A stretch of DNA of 64,000 nt from Eleginops maclovinus (Eukaryota; Chordata; Actinopteri; Perciformes; Eleginopidae). Below the pieces are notes generated by a model. That model worked only from the letters and a program-made list of their open reading frames with translations, was not told where the DNA came from and did no database searches. Numbering within the stretch: position 1 is the stretch's first letter; each line of letters starts with the position of its first letter. The stretch covers positions 24,730,637 to 24,794,636 of the forward strand of contig NC_086352.1 of NCBI RefSeq assembly GCF_036324505.1, given 5' to 3'. Positions 1 through 15,200 of the stretch are shown here, one piece after another. The position numbers and the translations under genes are program-made.

Positions 1-654
1 ATTGTTTTGGAATAACTCATTGCGTATTTTGTCAGCCTTAGTGAGTCGGTTCTCCCAATCTTGTATAATATTTTACTGTTTAGTTTCCTCCTCTTTGTCC
101 CCCTGCAAATACAATTTGCCTGAGGGGCATTCTTTGTATCATATACTGTATTATCAGGGCACAGCTTTCCCTAAACCATACTCTGTTTGTAGGTCTGACA
201 CAGTTTTGTCACATAAGGTCGATTTCAAGGGACAGACATTTTTAGTCTATTGACGTGTTTTTATTTTTACATGTCACATACAGCCAAGCCTACTGGCATG
301 CAATGTTTTGCACATAGAACCCCAAAAAGTTAACTTATTGAAGTCAAACTCGCATGCTCCCTATTTCACATACCTTATTATGCTACATCAATGTTGGCAT
401 GTTATTTAGCCACATAGATTGGCCTTTTTCCAGCCAGCTGACACCTGACATCTTTTCTGTGATGAAAGTTCATAAATTTTTCTTCAGCTACTAAGAGACA
501 GGCCATCATTTATTACGAACCCAAATTGATATGCCATCCAGATCAAAATAAGACACTTTTCCAGCATACATTTTCCTCTGTCTTCATCTTTTCTCCTCTC
601 ATCCGTCCAACTCAATAATTCTTTCTTTTCCAATCAGTCATCTTCTCTGTGCTA

Positions 655-714
655 CATATATATATACATATATATGTATACATATATATATATATATATA
701 TATAAACACACATG

Positions 715-760
<46 letters not shown>

Positions 761-771
761 CATGTGTGTTT
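655..771. repeat. AT dinucleotide block with perfect palindromes
   Basis: A run of TA/AT dinucleotides is interrupted by CATG, GTAC-like and CACACA steps. Positions 704-771 form a perfect 68-bp palindrome centred at 737.5. The left arm starts AAACACACATGTATATG and the right arm ends with its exact reverse complement. A second perfect palindrome of 22 bp spans 668-689. Such sequences can extrude as cruciforms and are often unstable in cloning and sequencing. Confidence 0.9.
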
Positions 772-3700
772 TAGCACCTTCACCCCTAATTCTCTCTCCC
801 TCACTGTCCTTCCCACCCTGGCCCAGGGGGCTCCATAAATATCATTTCATCCTGCGGAGCCGCTGACACGCTGCAAAGGGGCTATGATAAATAATTCACT
901 CCCTTGGTGCAGGGCAGGCAGACTCCCCTGCTTAGGAATTCAGAACGAGTGTGTGTATGTTAGGGTGGAGGGGCTGTCGGTGGTAGTGTGGGTGTTGGTG
1001 GGGGGGGTTGTGTAGTGAGGATAATGCACACAGACATACACAGACCACTTATACTGTGTACAAACACACAATTCACTTTATATGAAAAATTGAAATAGTT
1101 TACCAGTGCGGACTCCATCAGTCCTCACGATCCAACTGAAATGTATTTTCTCTCTTCCATTGATCTTGTGTCCTCCTATGTATACAGTACTTCTCACTTA
1201 CCCTTGATTACCCAACATCCAGCCACCTCTACTGTCTCCCCCACCAAAGACCTGCTCTTTCTCTTTCCTCTCCCCTCTTCTTCCCCTCCATCTTCCTGGA
1301 TCGTTGAAAACATGCTGAATTAGGTTGATCTGGGGGATTGTGCACGGACCATCACCTGCACTCTCAAAGTACTGGCTCTCTGATTTATTGATGATGCTGG
1401 GGATTATTAATGCCAATCGCCTCCCCTCTGCTTACTGAGCCGGCATGAGCGCCAACCCTCACAGTTATCTGAGGGCCAAGAGACGGAGAGAGGCAGACAG
1501 TGGAGGAGACAGTAAGTGGGCTTTTGTGGAAGCTTTGACTCAAGAGTGGGAAATCAACACCAGCCGGCGGCACACGGGTGTAAGTTGGCAAACACTGACA
1601 GACACTTTTCATTTTAGCTAGTTACATTTTTTTTTTTTACTTCAGGGAGATGTGAGATTGTATGAGGGAATACAAATGATTGATGGAGAAGGAAGGTAGA
1701 CACTGAAACTGCATTTTCTGTTGGTCCTGTATGTATGCGTCATCATGCCTGTCTGTGCCCCATAGGGAGTTTTCGATTGTACCTATGGATGCATCTGTTC
1801 CTGGCGTTATTCTATCACTGTCTTGTCAGGAGCTTCTTATTCTTGTAGTCACTTGCAAGTTATGTAAGTAGTTGGTAACAGTTGGCATTCCTCTACTGGA
1901 AACTTTGATTTTATTTGTAAAATCAACCTACTCCCCTGTGTGTGAAGCCATTTGTAAAGGGTCATAAAATACCAGCTACAGTTTTTGCATATCTTACATT
2001 TTAACTGCTGATCTACCGCTAAATCTTTTTTAACTACTGATTTGAAATTATTCTTGCCATATTTTTTGTTCAGGACAAGTGAGTTCCTTCTGGCTCTTTA
2101 ACTGGAAACTTTATGTCGTCTTTATCAAAGCTACTGAGTTCAGTTTTGATTAGACTTGACAGGTGTTCTCTGATGAATCATCACCATTGACTAATTAAAC
2201 AGATGTTTTGTGGTAATTTCTGTACCGACTACCGAGCCTTGAAGCTCATGTTTTTATCCTGTCACAGTAACCATTGTCTCCTACAGATCCTCCCTACTAT
2301 CTGGCCTAGCTCTTTGTGCTAACAATAGTTTTCTCTTGTTATGTCTGAGGCTTGAATGGGTGCTACTCCAATAACACACCCGCACTGCAGGCTTACTCGC
2401 ACTACAGCGCCGCTGTAAACAAGCAGCAGGAGAAACTGGCTTGCATTGTGGCTTCAGGAAGGCAGAGGCCACTAATGTTTAGCGACTCATCTTTACCCTC
2501 AGTTCCCCACCCATTCTAATGGATGCCAAAGAAGGAGAGGGAGTCTTGGATTTGATTAGCCTCAAGCTGCAGCGTCTAATTGCCCCTTCCACCAAAGCCA
2601 TATTGAAATGATTTATTCATCATCAAGCTCCAAACTGTTCCTTGTAATAGGCTGCCAGAAAAAAGGATGCTCGATCCTTGCTCCCCTCTTGTGCACTATT
2701 GTCTCTGTCATAGGAGAAGATAATGGTGTGATGTTTCTATGGCTAGCAGGATGTAGGTTGATGTTTACAGCAATAATAATGGAGGACATTAGTGTTGTTA
2801 AGCATTCAGTATGTGTGTAAGAGGAAAGGCTATCTTGGCAAAGTGGAGGGCCACTGCCTCCTATGCTACTGCTGTGCCTGCTCTGTGGTTGCATCTGTAC
2901 GGATTGTGAAAACACTCAGACCATGTTAGTTTTACACATGATTACTTCATGAACAACTGTTGTTCGTGTGTGTGTTTGTGTGTGTGTGTTCTCCATATCT
3001 AATTTGCATGGGAAATGCGCTTATCCTTGCCAACCCACAAGGGTTGATTTAAAGGCAAATTACACACAGAGACGCCATATATCTTCTGCTTTAGTAGACT
3101 ACTTGAGCCTATCCCCTTTTGATCTCTAAGCGAAGCAAGTTAAAAGCTTTCATCTGAAAATGTTCGAGAAACTTTTAATCTCTTTTTTTCAGCATCTCTG
3201 CATCAGTCTGCTCTTATCCCTTATCCAACAACACACCAGTGGGGCCACAAATGCTGTAAATCCCAAGCAGATGAGCCTCTTACATAGTTAAATATGCCCT
3301 TTAAAGAACCCTTTCAGCTTAGCTTTTTATATTTAAGCCTGAGCAGGCAATGACACTGATAATGGGAAAGAAGTGGTGAACAGTGGAAGATTTGATTGGT
3401 CGACATGAATTTGATGCACCACGTTTTTAGCAATGCCTGTATATCAGGTATTTCCACTCTTTTTAGTAAACTCAGCCTTTGCCTAAACCCCCCTGGACGA
3501 AAGTAAGTAAACTTGATGTCACGCCAAAACCTTACTGCTCCTCAGAGTATCAGTTTAACACCTGAGCAAATCGGCTTTCAACAGAGTTATATTAATATGT
3601 TATTGGCCACCGGTTAGCAGCAGGTTAAATATAGGATGCTGGTGGCGTGGGGCTATTGAGGTGACCCTGTTACTATTCAAAGGGAAACAAGAACCCAAGC

Positions 3701-6700
3701 ACGTTGGCTCAGTCGACTTGCTCAGAACTGGCTTGCATGTAGGCCAGTAGTGTGTTCTGTTGTCTGGCCATATGTAGTGTCACAGGGTTGGCTGGCCAGT
3801 GGCTTTTCTATCCTGATGGCAGTACAACCCAAACAGTCTGCTCTGAAGGCCAGTGTGGAATAGGGTTCAGGGAAATGGCACGGGTTTGCCCTTCTTTTAT
3901 CATCTGCTGCTGTTTCTCTCTGACCCAGACCCTGCCCTGTAGTCCAGATAAATGCTATTCCACAGGCTTTGACTTAATCCTCAAAAAGGATTGTTCTAAG
4001 CCTTGACAAGGTAATATCGGCTAAACAGATTGCTCTGGTGCACAATCACAGTTACTGTAATGTGACGCTACAAATCTGGGTTTTATTGCATTATCCTTTT
4101 AACCTTCACAGGTCTAGTGATTACGCTACTGTTTGCGGATTCAGTCTTATTCTTAGAAAAGGTGATTTTAGCCATTTTTGTACTTTCCCATTCAGTGTGG
4201 CTTCCCGAATGAATGTGCGTAGAAAGAGCAGAGGATACGAAGGGTGATAAATGCTTATCATATTGAAAGTGTCTCGTACCATCACATTACTGCCTGGTAA
4301 GGCTCCATCATCACAGTCTTTGCTGCCAAGTTTTAAAATGCATACAGAGGAAGGAGTGGAGGCTAGAGCATGGTTAGAGATGGTGTCCTTCACCTTGAAA
4401 TAAAGAATTGTTATTACTGTTCTACTTTTTTTTTTTTTTTTTTACCAAGTAGGGAATTTAAAGCAATGTTGGTTAATATATTTGAGAAAATTGGTGTAAT
4501 CAATAAATCTATTTCTCTAAAATAAAAAAGATAGACTGTTATAAGTCAACATGCCTATCTACCTCCCTAATTTATAGGGATTGGCTTTGGAAGGAGGCTT
4601 GAATGAACGGGCTATCGCTGTTGCCAACAAGGCGACCTTCTCGTTTTATTAAACGACTCGTAGAGCTTTTTGCTATAGGCTACGTTATTGAAAAACAGTT
4701 GGCAACATTAGGCTGGGTTTTTTGGTTGGATAATTTAAAAAAATCTGGCCTAAATTCTTTTTGCTAAATTGCACTGAAAAAAATAGACGATAACAGCCTG
4801 GGAAATGAGAAAATGAACGGATTGACATAGACCATGAAATGTCCACTTAATGCAAGCCATTCATTTATGTGTGATTAGTGTCAGATTTTTTTACATGCCT
4901 GTTTTATTTTGCTTGAAATAGGCACAGAGAGATAAGGGCCAAATTGATTCTGAACGAGACATATCGGCTGGTTAATGAAACTGGTTAATTGACTGTGTAA
5001 GGGGGTGCCGTAACAGACAGACAGTCAAGAGCAGCAGCAGCCTGCAGAATCCAGCCAACTCATCTGGGATAACGTCACTCTGCTCTTATTGATTCTCATC
5101 TTTTCTTGATGGCGCTAGACCATCAAACGTATTGTAAGCAGAAAAGGATTATGACCAGGATCAGTCATTAGTGCTCTATCATGGGCATTTGAACGTCTTG
5201 GCGACTTTGTAAAGTGATTACCGTCTTTGCTGTGGGTGTTAAAGGGTCCCATTGGGAATTGCAACCCCCTCTTTCCCTCTGGGACATTAATTGACAGCTA
5301 TGTGTGACAGATGGAGACAAAGAATTTACCCAAAAGAGATTGTGGACTTCTCAGCCCAGGAGACTCCTCCATTCTGCAGCTCCACCCTTGTTCCCCTCCT
5401 CACAGGTAAAGGGGACATTGTGGTGTTCGCATTATAGGAAGTGAAATGAAGAGCTTCCGACCACACAGGGACAAAGAAATCCATGGTCCTTGTTCTTAAG
5501 CACAAATACGCCCACTCGCACACAAACAGCTTGTACAAACAGCGTCAGAGGCATCTCCCTGGGTATTGGCAGGGCTCTCCAGGAGCTGTCTCTTCCTCAC
5601 AGCTTTTCTTCAGATCATCGCCACCTCATGGTGGAGATTTTTATAACCCTTGCGATCTCCAACTACCCATTGAGTTACAGAACAACCCTTCCTGCACTAT
5701 CCCTAATCCTCTTTGTTCTTTTTTTTTGTTTCTGCAAGTAGATTTTTTCCAAATATCTGCTAGCCTTTTCATTTCTAGTGTACCAGCTTCTTAGTCATTC
5801 CTTTCCTCCCATTCCCTCCCACCTTGCTTGCTCCAGCTCAATAAGCAAACAAACCCAGTTCCTCTTGACACTTGGCTCCGTCGCGGTGATTTGCTGTGCT
5901 TGTCAGGTCGAATATTGAGCGACATTGTGGCCCCTGTCAACAAAAGGAAGGCCCCGGAAGCCAGAGGGGCTGCGTTATTTGTGTGTAGGGTGGATTATCT
6001 CCCCCACACGCCATTCTGCCTTTTCTCATTGTCTGGCTTCGAACCGACATGCAACATGCCGATGCCAGGATGGCTCTCTTGTGGCATACACAATGCACAA
6101 TGCCTGCCATGCTTTACTCAACTCACTTTGGTAAAACTCGTTATTAGACACATGGTGTTCTTATACCATGTTTTAACCCATGCTCCCTGTATCCCTCACT
6201 GTTCCCCTGGAAAATGTCCAACACCATTTTTTGATTGATCAATGGGTGGAGAGGGTCTCTGCAAGTGTTTCATATAGTGACCTTGTTGGGAATCCTGTCA
6301 AGGATGTAAAGCCACTGAACATATGTTCCTGTGTTACAGAGCCCTCCATTTCTTCATGCTGTGATTATTGCATGGTTTCTACATGGCTATGTCTGTCTCT
6401 GCCTGTGTTCTGAATTCAGCACACGTAGTTTTATGTCTGAATGCCTACATGTCTTTGTTTGTATGCATAATGTTAGCTCTCAGTCAGACAGACAGACAGT
6501 TTTCAAAGAGAGCATTCAAGCTGTGGAAAGACAAAGAACACACCCAGGTAAAAGATTTTGAAAAACAGAGATTAGGTCTTGGCTTAAGCGAGCAAAGACC
6601 ACCAGCACACCCATCCTCCACCGCTCTGATTACACCCTGCTGAGCCGCAGTTGGATATTGTAATCAATGGCGCAGCAGGTGCTTTAACCCTCATTGACAC

Positions 6701-9700
6701 AGGTAGAGTCGCCTGTGTACACAACGTAATGTGCCATTCGCTTTCAGACGTGACTCTTTTGGACACAGAAATTAGACTAGCACACTATTCAAACTGCCAC
6801 CATACACATTGTTTGTTTTACAGCAAATAATGAGATGCAAATGATCATGCATGGGGAATACGGGACCCCAAGCCACAAAAGAGGGTTTTTGGGGGGAAGG
6901 GATGTGACACATGTGTATGCACGGTAGGACATTCTTAGCTGGTAAATCCGGCAGACAAACAGATTTCACGGCAGGGAACAGCACAGCGTGTCAAAGGTGT
7001 CATGCCAAAATGGGATATCACACAAGTCTGTTGGTGGAAATGAGGGGAGACACAGTGACACTTGGTGCTTTCCACACTGTTACAACATTAGACTTGGATG
7101 GGTCACTGCTTCCCTTGCGGTATTGAGGATGTGGTGATCCAGGAAGAGCTTTGAAAGCCTTGATAGTTGATGGTAAAGTAAAAGACTTGTCACCATCTTT
7201 ACATGTTCATCATGCTAGCTGCTGGCAAACATGATGTTCTAAGTAGGGTATTGTTTTTTTTTTGATGGCTTCTTCATTTGAAGTAGTGGGTGATACAAAT
7301 GGAAAAAGGGGTAGGAAGTAAGGCAAAACACCATAGAAGCAAAGTGTTTTAAGCATGATTGTAAAATGTTTGAAGGCAGGCACTTTGCATTTGAGTGTTC
7401 AGCGTTTCCCATACATGGATTTATTTGTGGCAGCCAGCCACAATATCAACATTGACCACCACATATAGATTTTTTATTTTCATACTATTTAAAAGGGTAA
7501 AACTGTGTAGAGCTGAGCACAATTCATTGATTTGCTCAACCTCTCTCTCTCTTTTTCTAACAAATGCATTGGCATTGTTGGCTTTTACCCGACACAAAAA
7601 TACAGTTTGCCCATTCCTGAAATTTGGATCTTACTAATGGTTAGTATCATGAGCATCACTGCACATATATGTCAAACATTGATTTATTTAAGTTAACTCG
7701 GCTAAGTGAGTCCTAAAGCCACCTGTCATCTACCACCACAAATACAATGTAATTTTGTGGGTAACATTGATGTTCATAATAATAAATAAAAACGTATGCA
7801 AATACATTTCTGCATTCTCACACGTGTTAAAAACCCTCTTTGTTTCCCTGGGTTTATACACACATATAAGGGTCGGTTGTGCAGACTTTCAAGTTAACTT
7901 GGTCTAATCTTCCAGACAATGACTGTAATAGTGTGACAGGGCCTTTGGCTTTTAGTGTCTCCCATCGTCATGCATGCGTAGAAACAGGCTGGCAGCTTGG
8001 TGGTTTGGGACCTACTGCAGTGGCAGACGGTGAATTCATGGGATGAACTGTGGCATGCTGCTTCCTCAATAATCTTGTGATGGACACGAAAAGGCCCCCT
8101 ACCATCCTAACAGATATTTGCCATAAATTTGCATGTAAACCATTGAACAGTACCTCTGCCATCTTAACACTTTGACAGCAGTATCATAAGATCATTAATG
8201 AGATTAAACATGCTGCTGATTTTCTTCCCTGCTCACAAACAGTTCATGGTTACACTTGATTACCGCATGATTATTGGAAAAACGTTTTTTAGAACGTTCA
8301 GTGTGATCAGAATTTTTGTTGACAGGTTTTTGTTGATGTTGCGCCCCCTAATGCAATTTTCTTTTCTACTTGTAGATTTTCGTTCACATTACTTCTATGA
8401 GATTAATGCTTTCCTTTCCCATTAAAGCTGCCCCTCCATATTAACCATATATCAGTCAACTTTATACACGTAGGAGGTCACTGTACACATGTAATAAATC
8501 ATATAACCAGACCGGTATGTCTAGACACACACGCACACAGTTACTGTGTTGATCAACACTAAATTGTGGACACATACAATTGCAACATTTCTTTCAGCTT
8601 TATTTAAGGGGAACAGGAAAGCTCTTCTGTGGAAATGCTGCACAGGATTCAGGACATTTATCTTGATTAGAGTTGTGTCATACTGAATGACAAAGAGTGT
8701 TTGTTTAGCTGCATACACAGAATGAGATGTATCTGGGTGATTTATGCCCATTTAATACTCATAGTTGGCCATTGTGTTCTGAGCTACTGAAAGGTATAAT
8801 GTGTTCTAATTAATGTTGATTGTCAGAGTATATAGTTGTATGGGGGGAATATTTGAGATGAGCTCAGTCGAGGGCCCGTGGTGGCTTTTGTTAACGCTTA
8901 GAGTGAAGAAGTAGCTCCCATGTTTGCTTTATATCACATGTGTTGTGTTGCTTCTGTTCTCCAAATATGAGAAATGTTTCATGTTATAGTGCATATGTAT
9001 GGCTTTCTACGTGCTTTGGCTTGTTGCATGTTTGGGAGGTGAAAAGTGAAAAAGACTTGGAGACTGGGAAAGAGTTTCTCAGTCTCTATTCCAACCACCT
9101 CCCTCCAATTTATAGCTCTTGGAAAGAGATCTGTCTGACAACAGGCCTGTAATTAAAGTTGAGAAAAAAAACCCTGTTCAAATGCCCTCCAGAGTTTTTT
9201 TCTTTCCTTCCTTTTTCTGGAAGAGTTCAGGGAAGAACAAGCTTTTCCATCTCCTTGTCGCACTACTCCCCCGATGAACGTCATGAATATAACTCCTACA
9301 TCTTCAGACTCATCCTCAAGGGAACATTTTCAGCGCATAATCAACAACACAAAGTAAAAGTTATTTACTTTTAAGTGGGATTTTGTTTTGTTTGTTAAAT
9401 GCCATCAGTTTTTTTTCTTTGTCACATTTTTTCTTCTGCACAACTGACTTCAGACTGAAGCTTGTAGCCGTTTGTGTCATTTCCATGTTGGCCACATACC
9501 ACTACACAATATGGACTGACATTTAGCCCTGTTGATTGATCTGAAATTATGGTATGACTGCCTTTTACGTTTAAATTTGACAGCAAATCAATTCCTCCAT
9601 CAATAACGTCTGTACAAAAACCTTGCGGCTCCTGAGCTACAGCTTGCAGGTCTTTGAGTTCAGGAATAAATCAGTGGTCTGGTCCTTTGAGAGCCATAGA

Positions 9701-10545
9701 TATTTTCCTGAATGGTTTTAGTTTATTTGCTGAGATCTGTGTGATGTTTGAACAAAATTTAGCATGCTCCATATTTGAAGTAATTAAAAAATGGATTGTT
9801 ATGTCTGTATCATTTTACAGACTTATATTGTGCTGTGTATTTTTTGTTTTTGTATGCTTTAAATCTTTGCACAATCATTGTCTTCATTTGCAAAAGCAAA
9901 TAGACTTTTTTCTTTGAAGTGACCATTAAAATAATATATACCCACTCAAACGAATATCACAACAGCTTTCCACTAACTTCCTTCAAATGACAAGGGAGGT
10001 GTGCAATTAGGAGATTGTGCTGTAGCATGCAAACAGAAGCCTTTTTGTTTTATATTGCTTGCTAGAATATTCACATGTGTATTCGTGTGTCTGAAACCAC
10101 ATCAATGGGTTAAAAATACATTATGTTGTATTATTATACATACATGCATTCTGTTTAAACTTGCTTTTTTGTTATCTTATTATTTTTGGATAAAAACTCT
10201 AAGTTAAAATGCTGGGATCGTTGAACTAATTGATCAGTGACCTTTTTTGTGTCATTTCTCCTACATTCGCCCTTTGCTGAACATTGGTCTCCTGTTTTCA
10301 CTGACCTGAGGTTCCCTTTCTACTTCTGACCTGAAATGTTCAAGTCATGCCCAAAAGACTTCACAAAGAAGCACTGATGGGAAGGAAACAGTTAAAAGCT
10401 GTTTATGGAGGCAGCGTTTAGTCTGCAATGGTGGACCTGCACAGCCAGTCGACTGAAGCAGGACTAGCCCAGCGACTGAGCCGAGCTGGCCGGCTGCCAG
10501 GAGCGCCCCATGCTGCAGACAATACCCACCTGTGTTAGGCAGAGG

Positions 10546-10582
10546 AGTGTGTGTGTGTGTGTGGGGGGGGGGGGGCGGGGGG
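10546..10582. repeat. (TG)n followed by a long G-run
   Basis: A short GTGTGTG tract runs directly into 13 consecutive G (10563-10575), one C, then 6 more G (10577-10582). The + strand therefore carries 19 G in 20 bases. The homopolymer length is also a place where base calls can be wrong. Confidence 0.85.
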
Positions 10583-11978
10583 TTATTTTGCACTCAAACA
10601 TACAGAGTGTGGCTCCTCCTCCCCCTTCCCGTCCCTCTCGGTCCTCTAGCTCTCCAAATGTCTATCAACAGGCTCCAGCTCTTGTTTTGGCTCATTGTGT
10701 TGGACGCTACTGTTTGAAAGCAAACTCGGAGATGAAAATTGAAACTGGTTTTTTGTTGGAGAGACTATTGGTTGCTTGTGCATGGTCATTCAAAGGACAC
10801 CCCCGCACCAATGCCAGAAACCCCCAGTTGGATCCCGGCAACCCCTCCATAAACGTGCCGGAGGCTAGTGGGGTGAAGGGAGGGAGGTGATGGGGTCCCT
10901 AGGGGTCTTTACTCTCTGGTTACTGCAAAGAGGCTGCTACTGCCAGAGGGTCTCCATGGCAACACTATTTGATTCCTACAACAATGCCTGAGCACCACTC
11001 CCCCCACCCCCCGCCCCCAACGTCCTCCTCTGAGCTGCACACCAAACGGGGCCTGTGTGATTGGAAGATTACATCTGGCATCACTACAAAGTGTACCGTC
11101 GCTGATTTAAAAGGGACCGACAATGTCCACACGAATGAAAGCTAATCTATATGTAATTAAAATGTTGTTGGTAAATTCATTAAAATCTCCTCATTAATAC
11201 TATTATATTATAAATCCTCATTATCATCATACATGTATTTCTATAATGGTATAAAAACAAAGAGACCATGTATGGTATCTGATGTTGTTTTTAACGGATT
11301 TCCTGTGAATGAAACACTAGCATTTTATTTTTAGAACTTAATGTAAATAAATAGGACGTCTGACAGATGTCAACTGTATCTGAAGCCTTGCAACCTCTTG
11401 AACATGACAGATCAACAACCTAACAAAGATTTATTGTACAACAGTGAGGCGGCTAACAAAGCTCTCACTGCCAGAATAAGAGCTAAACAATACTCAGTGC
11501 GTTTCTGGGCATCAAAGGATTTTAAAACAGTTACTAATCAAAGTGTGTTTATTTTCCATGGAACATTTCTCCTGAAAAATCTAAAATGAAAAAGTTTTTT
11601 GTATCCCTTCAGATAAAGCGGATGGGTTGTTTTTGGCAGCTGTTGTGATGCTGATTGGAATATGAAGCTTTATCACACAATAAATCCTTGAACAGTCAAA
11701 ACACACCGCTTGTTACATGTTAGCCTGCTTGGGATCAGAGAGAGACGGAGAGCATTTCTTTGCACATGTTACATCAGACTCTAACAGACAGTTGCTACAC
11801 CGACAGTGTAAATGTTTGTTGGTGGATATTGCTGCTGGAAGAAAGATGTCAAGAGACATGAAGTCTGTGTTTTAGAAAGACTGTGTGTCTCAGAATAGAG
11901 AGCATAGAGGAAAAGTACACTTTGCTTCTTGCTAGTGTATGCAGGGTATGTACTGCAATCATTTCTCACTTTAAGAAT

Positions 11979-12205
<227 letters not shown>

Positions 12206-15200
12206 TCTCATGTGCTTTGCATACTTTACTGTTAAGGGCTATGTTAGGGCTGCTGAGGGATTAACAGCATAGTATTCCTCGCAGAAGCAAGTTTCAGTAC
12301 CCAATGTGGACATCATTTACAACTGTATTTTGAAAGACAAGCATTACAAAGTTGATTTCTTGTAGTGTTCCAGGTTTGAAACAGCTGATGAAGCAGTGTT
12401 TAAAGTCTAAATCCATTCCAGGTGTCCACAATCATTTACATGACATGTCTACTAACTACTTGTTAGATGTTTCTCCCCCTTGTGAGCTGATGAAACATAA
12501 TTGCGAGTGGTAATTTGCTCTCAGAAAATGGGACTAACAAGTAATTTGTAAAATTGGGCTGCTGTGAAAATCAATATGAAAATCCCTGTATGCTAAACAG
12601 AAAATACTACTGCCATATGTTCGCATCCGCTGCTGTGCCCAGTGCTTCGCTCCACGGTGCAGGCAGGAAATACCATTTTGCCCTCAGAAGGCCAGTGAGA
12701 TCATTGGCTGTGCCCCCAGGGTGTGGACACATGGTCCCAAGCTGCCTCATTCTCCTGTCCGTCCTTTGTCCTCCTGCTGACGGGACAGGCTGCCAGAAAC
12801 TCTTTTGAACCTTTTCATCAAGCCTTTCACCTTTTAGGGTTGATGCCCTTCATTTGATTGCCTTTTCTGTCCAAATTCAAAGAATAAATGCTCTAGGTTA
12901 GCAGTATTATGATGTCAGACATGAATACAATACACATTAAAAGTAACAAAGAGACAGAAAAGAGGGCAATTTCCTTAATCATAGCCAATTAGAGGGACAG
13001 CTTGTTGCTTCTTGTTCAGACTGAAGCCAAGGAGTATTACCTATATATTGGCTATAGCTGGATGGCCCTTGCTGGCCAAGCAGGGCTCCTTCAATATGAT
13101 TAGGACGGATTATGGCGTTGTCTGCACATCAAAAGAGCCAGGACCAATTATCACCCCTGCCTTTCAACACAACAGCCGCTCTTCCTCCCTCCCCACCAAC
13201 GCTGAAAGAAAAGGAGAAAACAGAGCCTGGGCGTCTTGCAACACTCCAGAAGCCCCATATTAATGGATGGATTCATCATTCATTCAGGCCTTTCATGTAC
13301 AGTATTAGCAGTGATGGTGCACAGTTGCCAGCGCTTTGGCTAGTCCCTAAAATAGATTGAGCGTCAGAACTAATTATCCCTGTCCCAGAGGCATGTGCAA
13401 ACAGGTTCAGATGACTGGAAATGTTGCGAGCTGTAAGGCAGTTGAAAAGAGTAGGAAACTCAAAACAAGAATTCATGCCTTTTAGGGGATGTTGGTGAAT
13501 ATTTGTCTTTTTTTTTGCATGCTGTTGTTTTGCAGGGTAACAGCGACAATCGTCAGCTTCGCTCTGTTTTGCCTAGGTGCCGATTACCATAATCCCCCAT
13601 CAGAGAGGGTCTTCTGTTCGCCTTTTATGCTGTCTGTACTCATGACAGGACACCAAATGAATGTGGATAAAAGTAGTCCCCGTGCCCCTGCACTCCCCAT
13701 CTTAAAACACTCACACACACACAGCTTTACCATATTACTTTCATAGTTTTACTTTTCTCTAAAGTGCCAGAGTGTAAGGTCTTGAACAAAGGTGCCCCCT
13801 GGATCACCACCACCACCCATCAAAGGCAGAGTTAGTCATCCTAGAATCCTGTCAAGAGTTAAATGAAGCCATTAAAATCCCTTTTCCATTGCCCCGACAT
13901 TCAGGGTTTTTCGTGTGCTACATGGATCTCTTGCCTGCACAGGAAAGGTGACGCAGAACTCTTGTCACAACTTAATTTCCCATTTCAAAGTATTAGTTAT
14001 ACCCTATTTATATTCCCTGTGTCAATTTACCCTCACCAAATGAATCCTACCTGAAAATGAGTGATCAGCCAGTAGCACATTTTAGACAGCGGAATATGTA
14101 GATAAATGTAGAAAAAGCTATTGTTGCTGTTTGCAACAAAGTCAATATATTATCTTGAGTGACGGGTCATGCTTTCTGGAAAGAGACATTGCTGTTGACT
14201 TATTTACATTTTTATTTTTTATTTGCCCCTTTAACCATCACAAGATGAGTCCTATACAGTTCTATAATATTAGATAGAAGGCAGACATTTCTCCTAAACC
14301 ATTGTCCTCAACCTGCTGTGCATAGTGTAGCTTTAACCTGCCTGTAAAGATAAATATGCTCTATGTTCTGAGCTAATTCCATTGGGCAGACTGCTCCTTG
14401 TATCACTGCACCACAGCTGGTCTCCGCTTTCCCGCAGTGCTTGGTTTAATCACAGAACCTTTTGCAAGCAACTGCCATGAATTTCCAATCCACTTGGGTG
14501 CATCCCACATGTGGATTTACGCCTGTATTTTGTTTGTATACAGGACAAGTATGTACATTAAATGCTTCTAGTATACAAGTAAATCCTTGGGCAACCGTGT
14601 CAGCACAACTGACATCACTGTGGCCGATTAGCAGGTGAACACTCAATCACAATCCCCACAAGCATGTAAACAAGGGCTGGAGTGGCCTCTGCACACGGCA
14701 TACTACCACCTTGCCTTTTGGCTAACCTGCAGCTGGTGAGGGCAACATCAATAATTTAAACAAACACTCAGACGTGATGGAGCGGACAAGTGAACCATGT
14801 GAGAAGCACTCTGGTTCAGAGAGGCTATTAAATATGAAAACTATTTGTAGTGACTATTAGTACTATTGTTTATCTAGAGCTTAATGTCACATGTTAGTAG
14901 GTAGCATTGCTTCCACCAGTAAATTGTTTGATCAGGAGATATAGGTCAGGAAGTGGTTGCAGTCTGGATGTAAATAGACACTCTCAGTTTGCTGTTACTG
15001 TGTGGCATACTGCAAATTACCTTTACCCTAAATTTAACATTATTATATCTGCATTTAGTTTATTATTATTTATTGCTTGTCATTGTTGCTAACATATTGG
15101 CCCCAGTAGATGTACACACACACACACACACAGAGAAAAACACAGGTGACAGGGGACAGCAGCTACTTGTATATTTATACATTCATGGGGGTCTGCTGCA

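Noticed and set aside
5828..6238. 136-codon plus-strand reading frame
   Set aside because: Low-complexity composition unlike any domain I know. No flanking acceptor/donor pair in a compatible phase.
10661..10720. Short frame MSINRLQLLFWLIVLDATV, considered as the missing signal-peptide exon
   Set aside because: It is hydrophobic, but it stops at once and lacks a phase 1 GT donor that could join to the exon at 27275.
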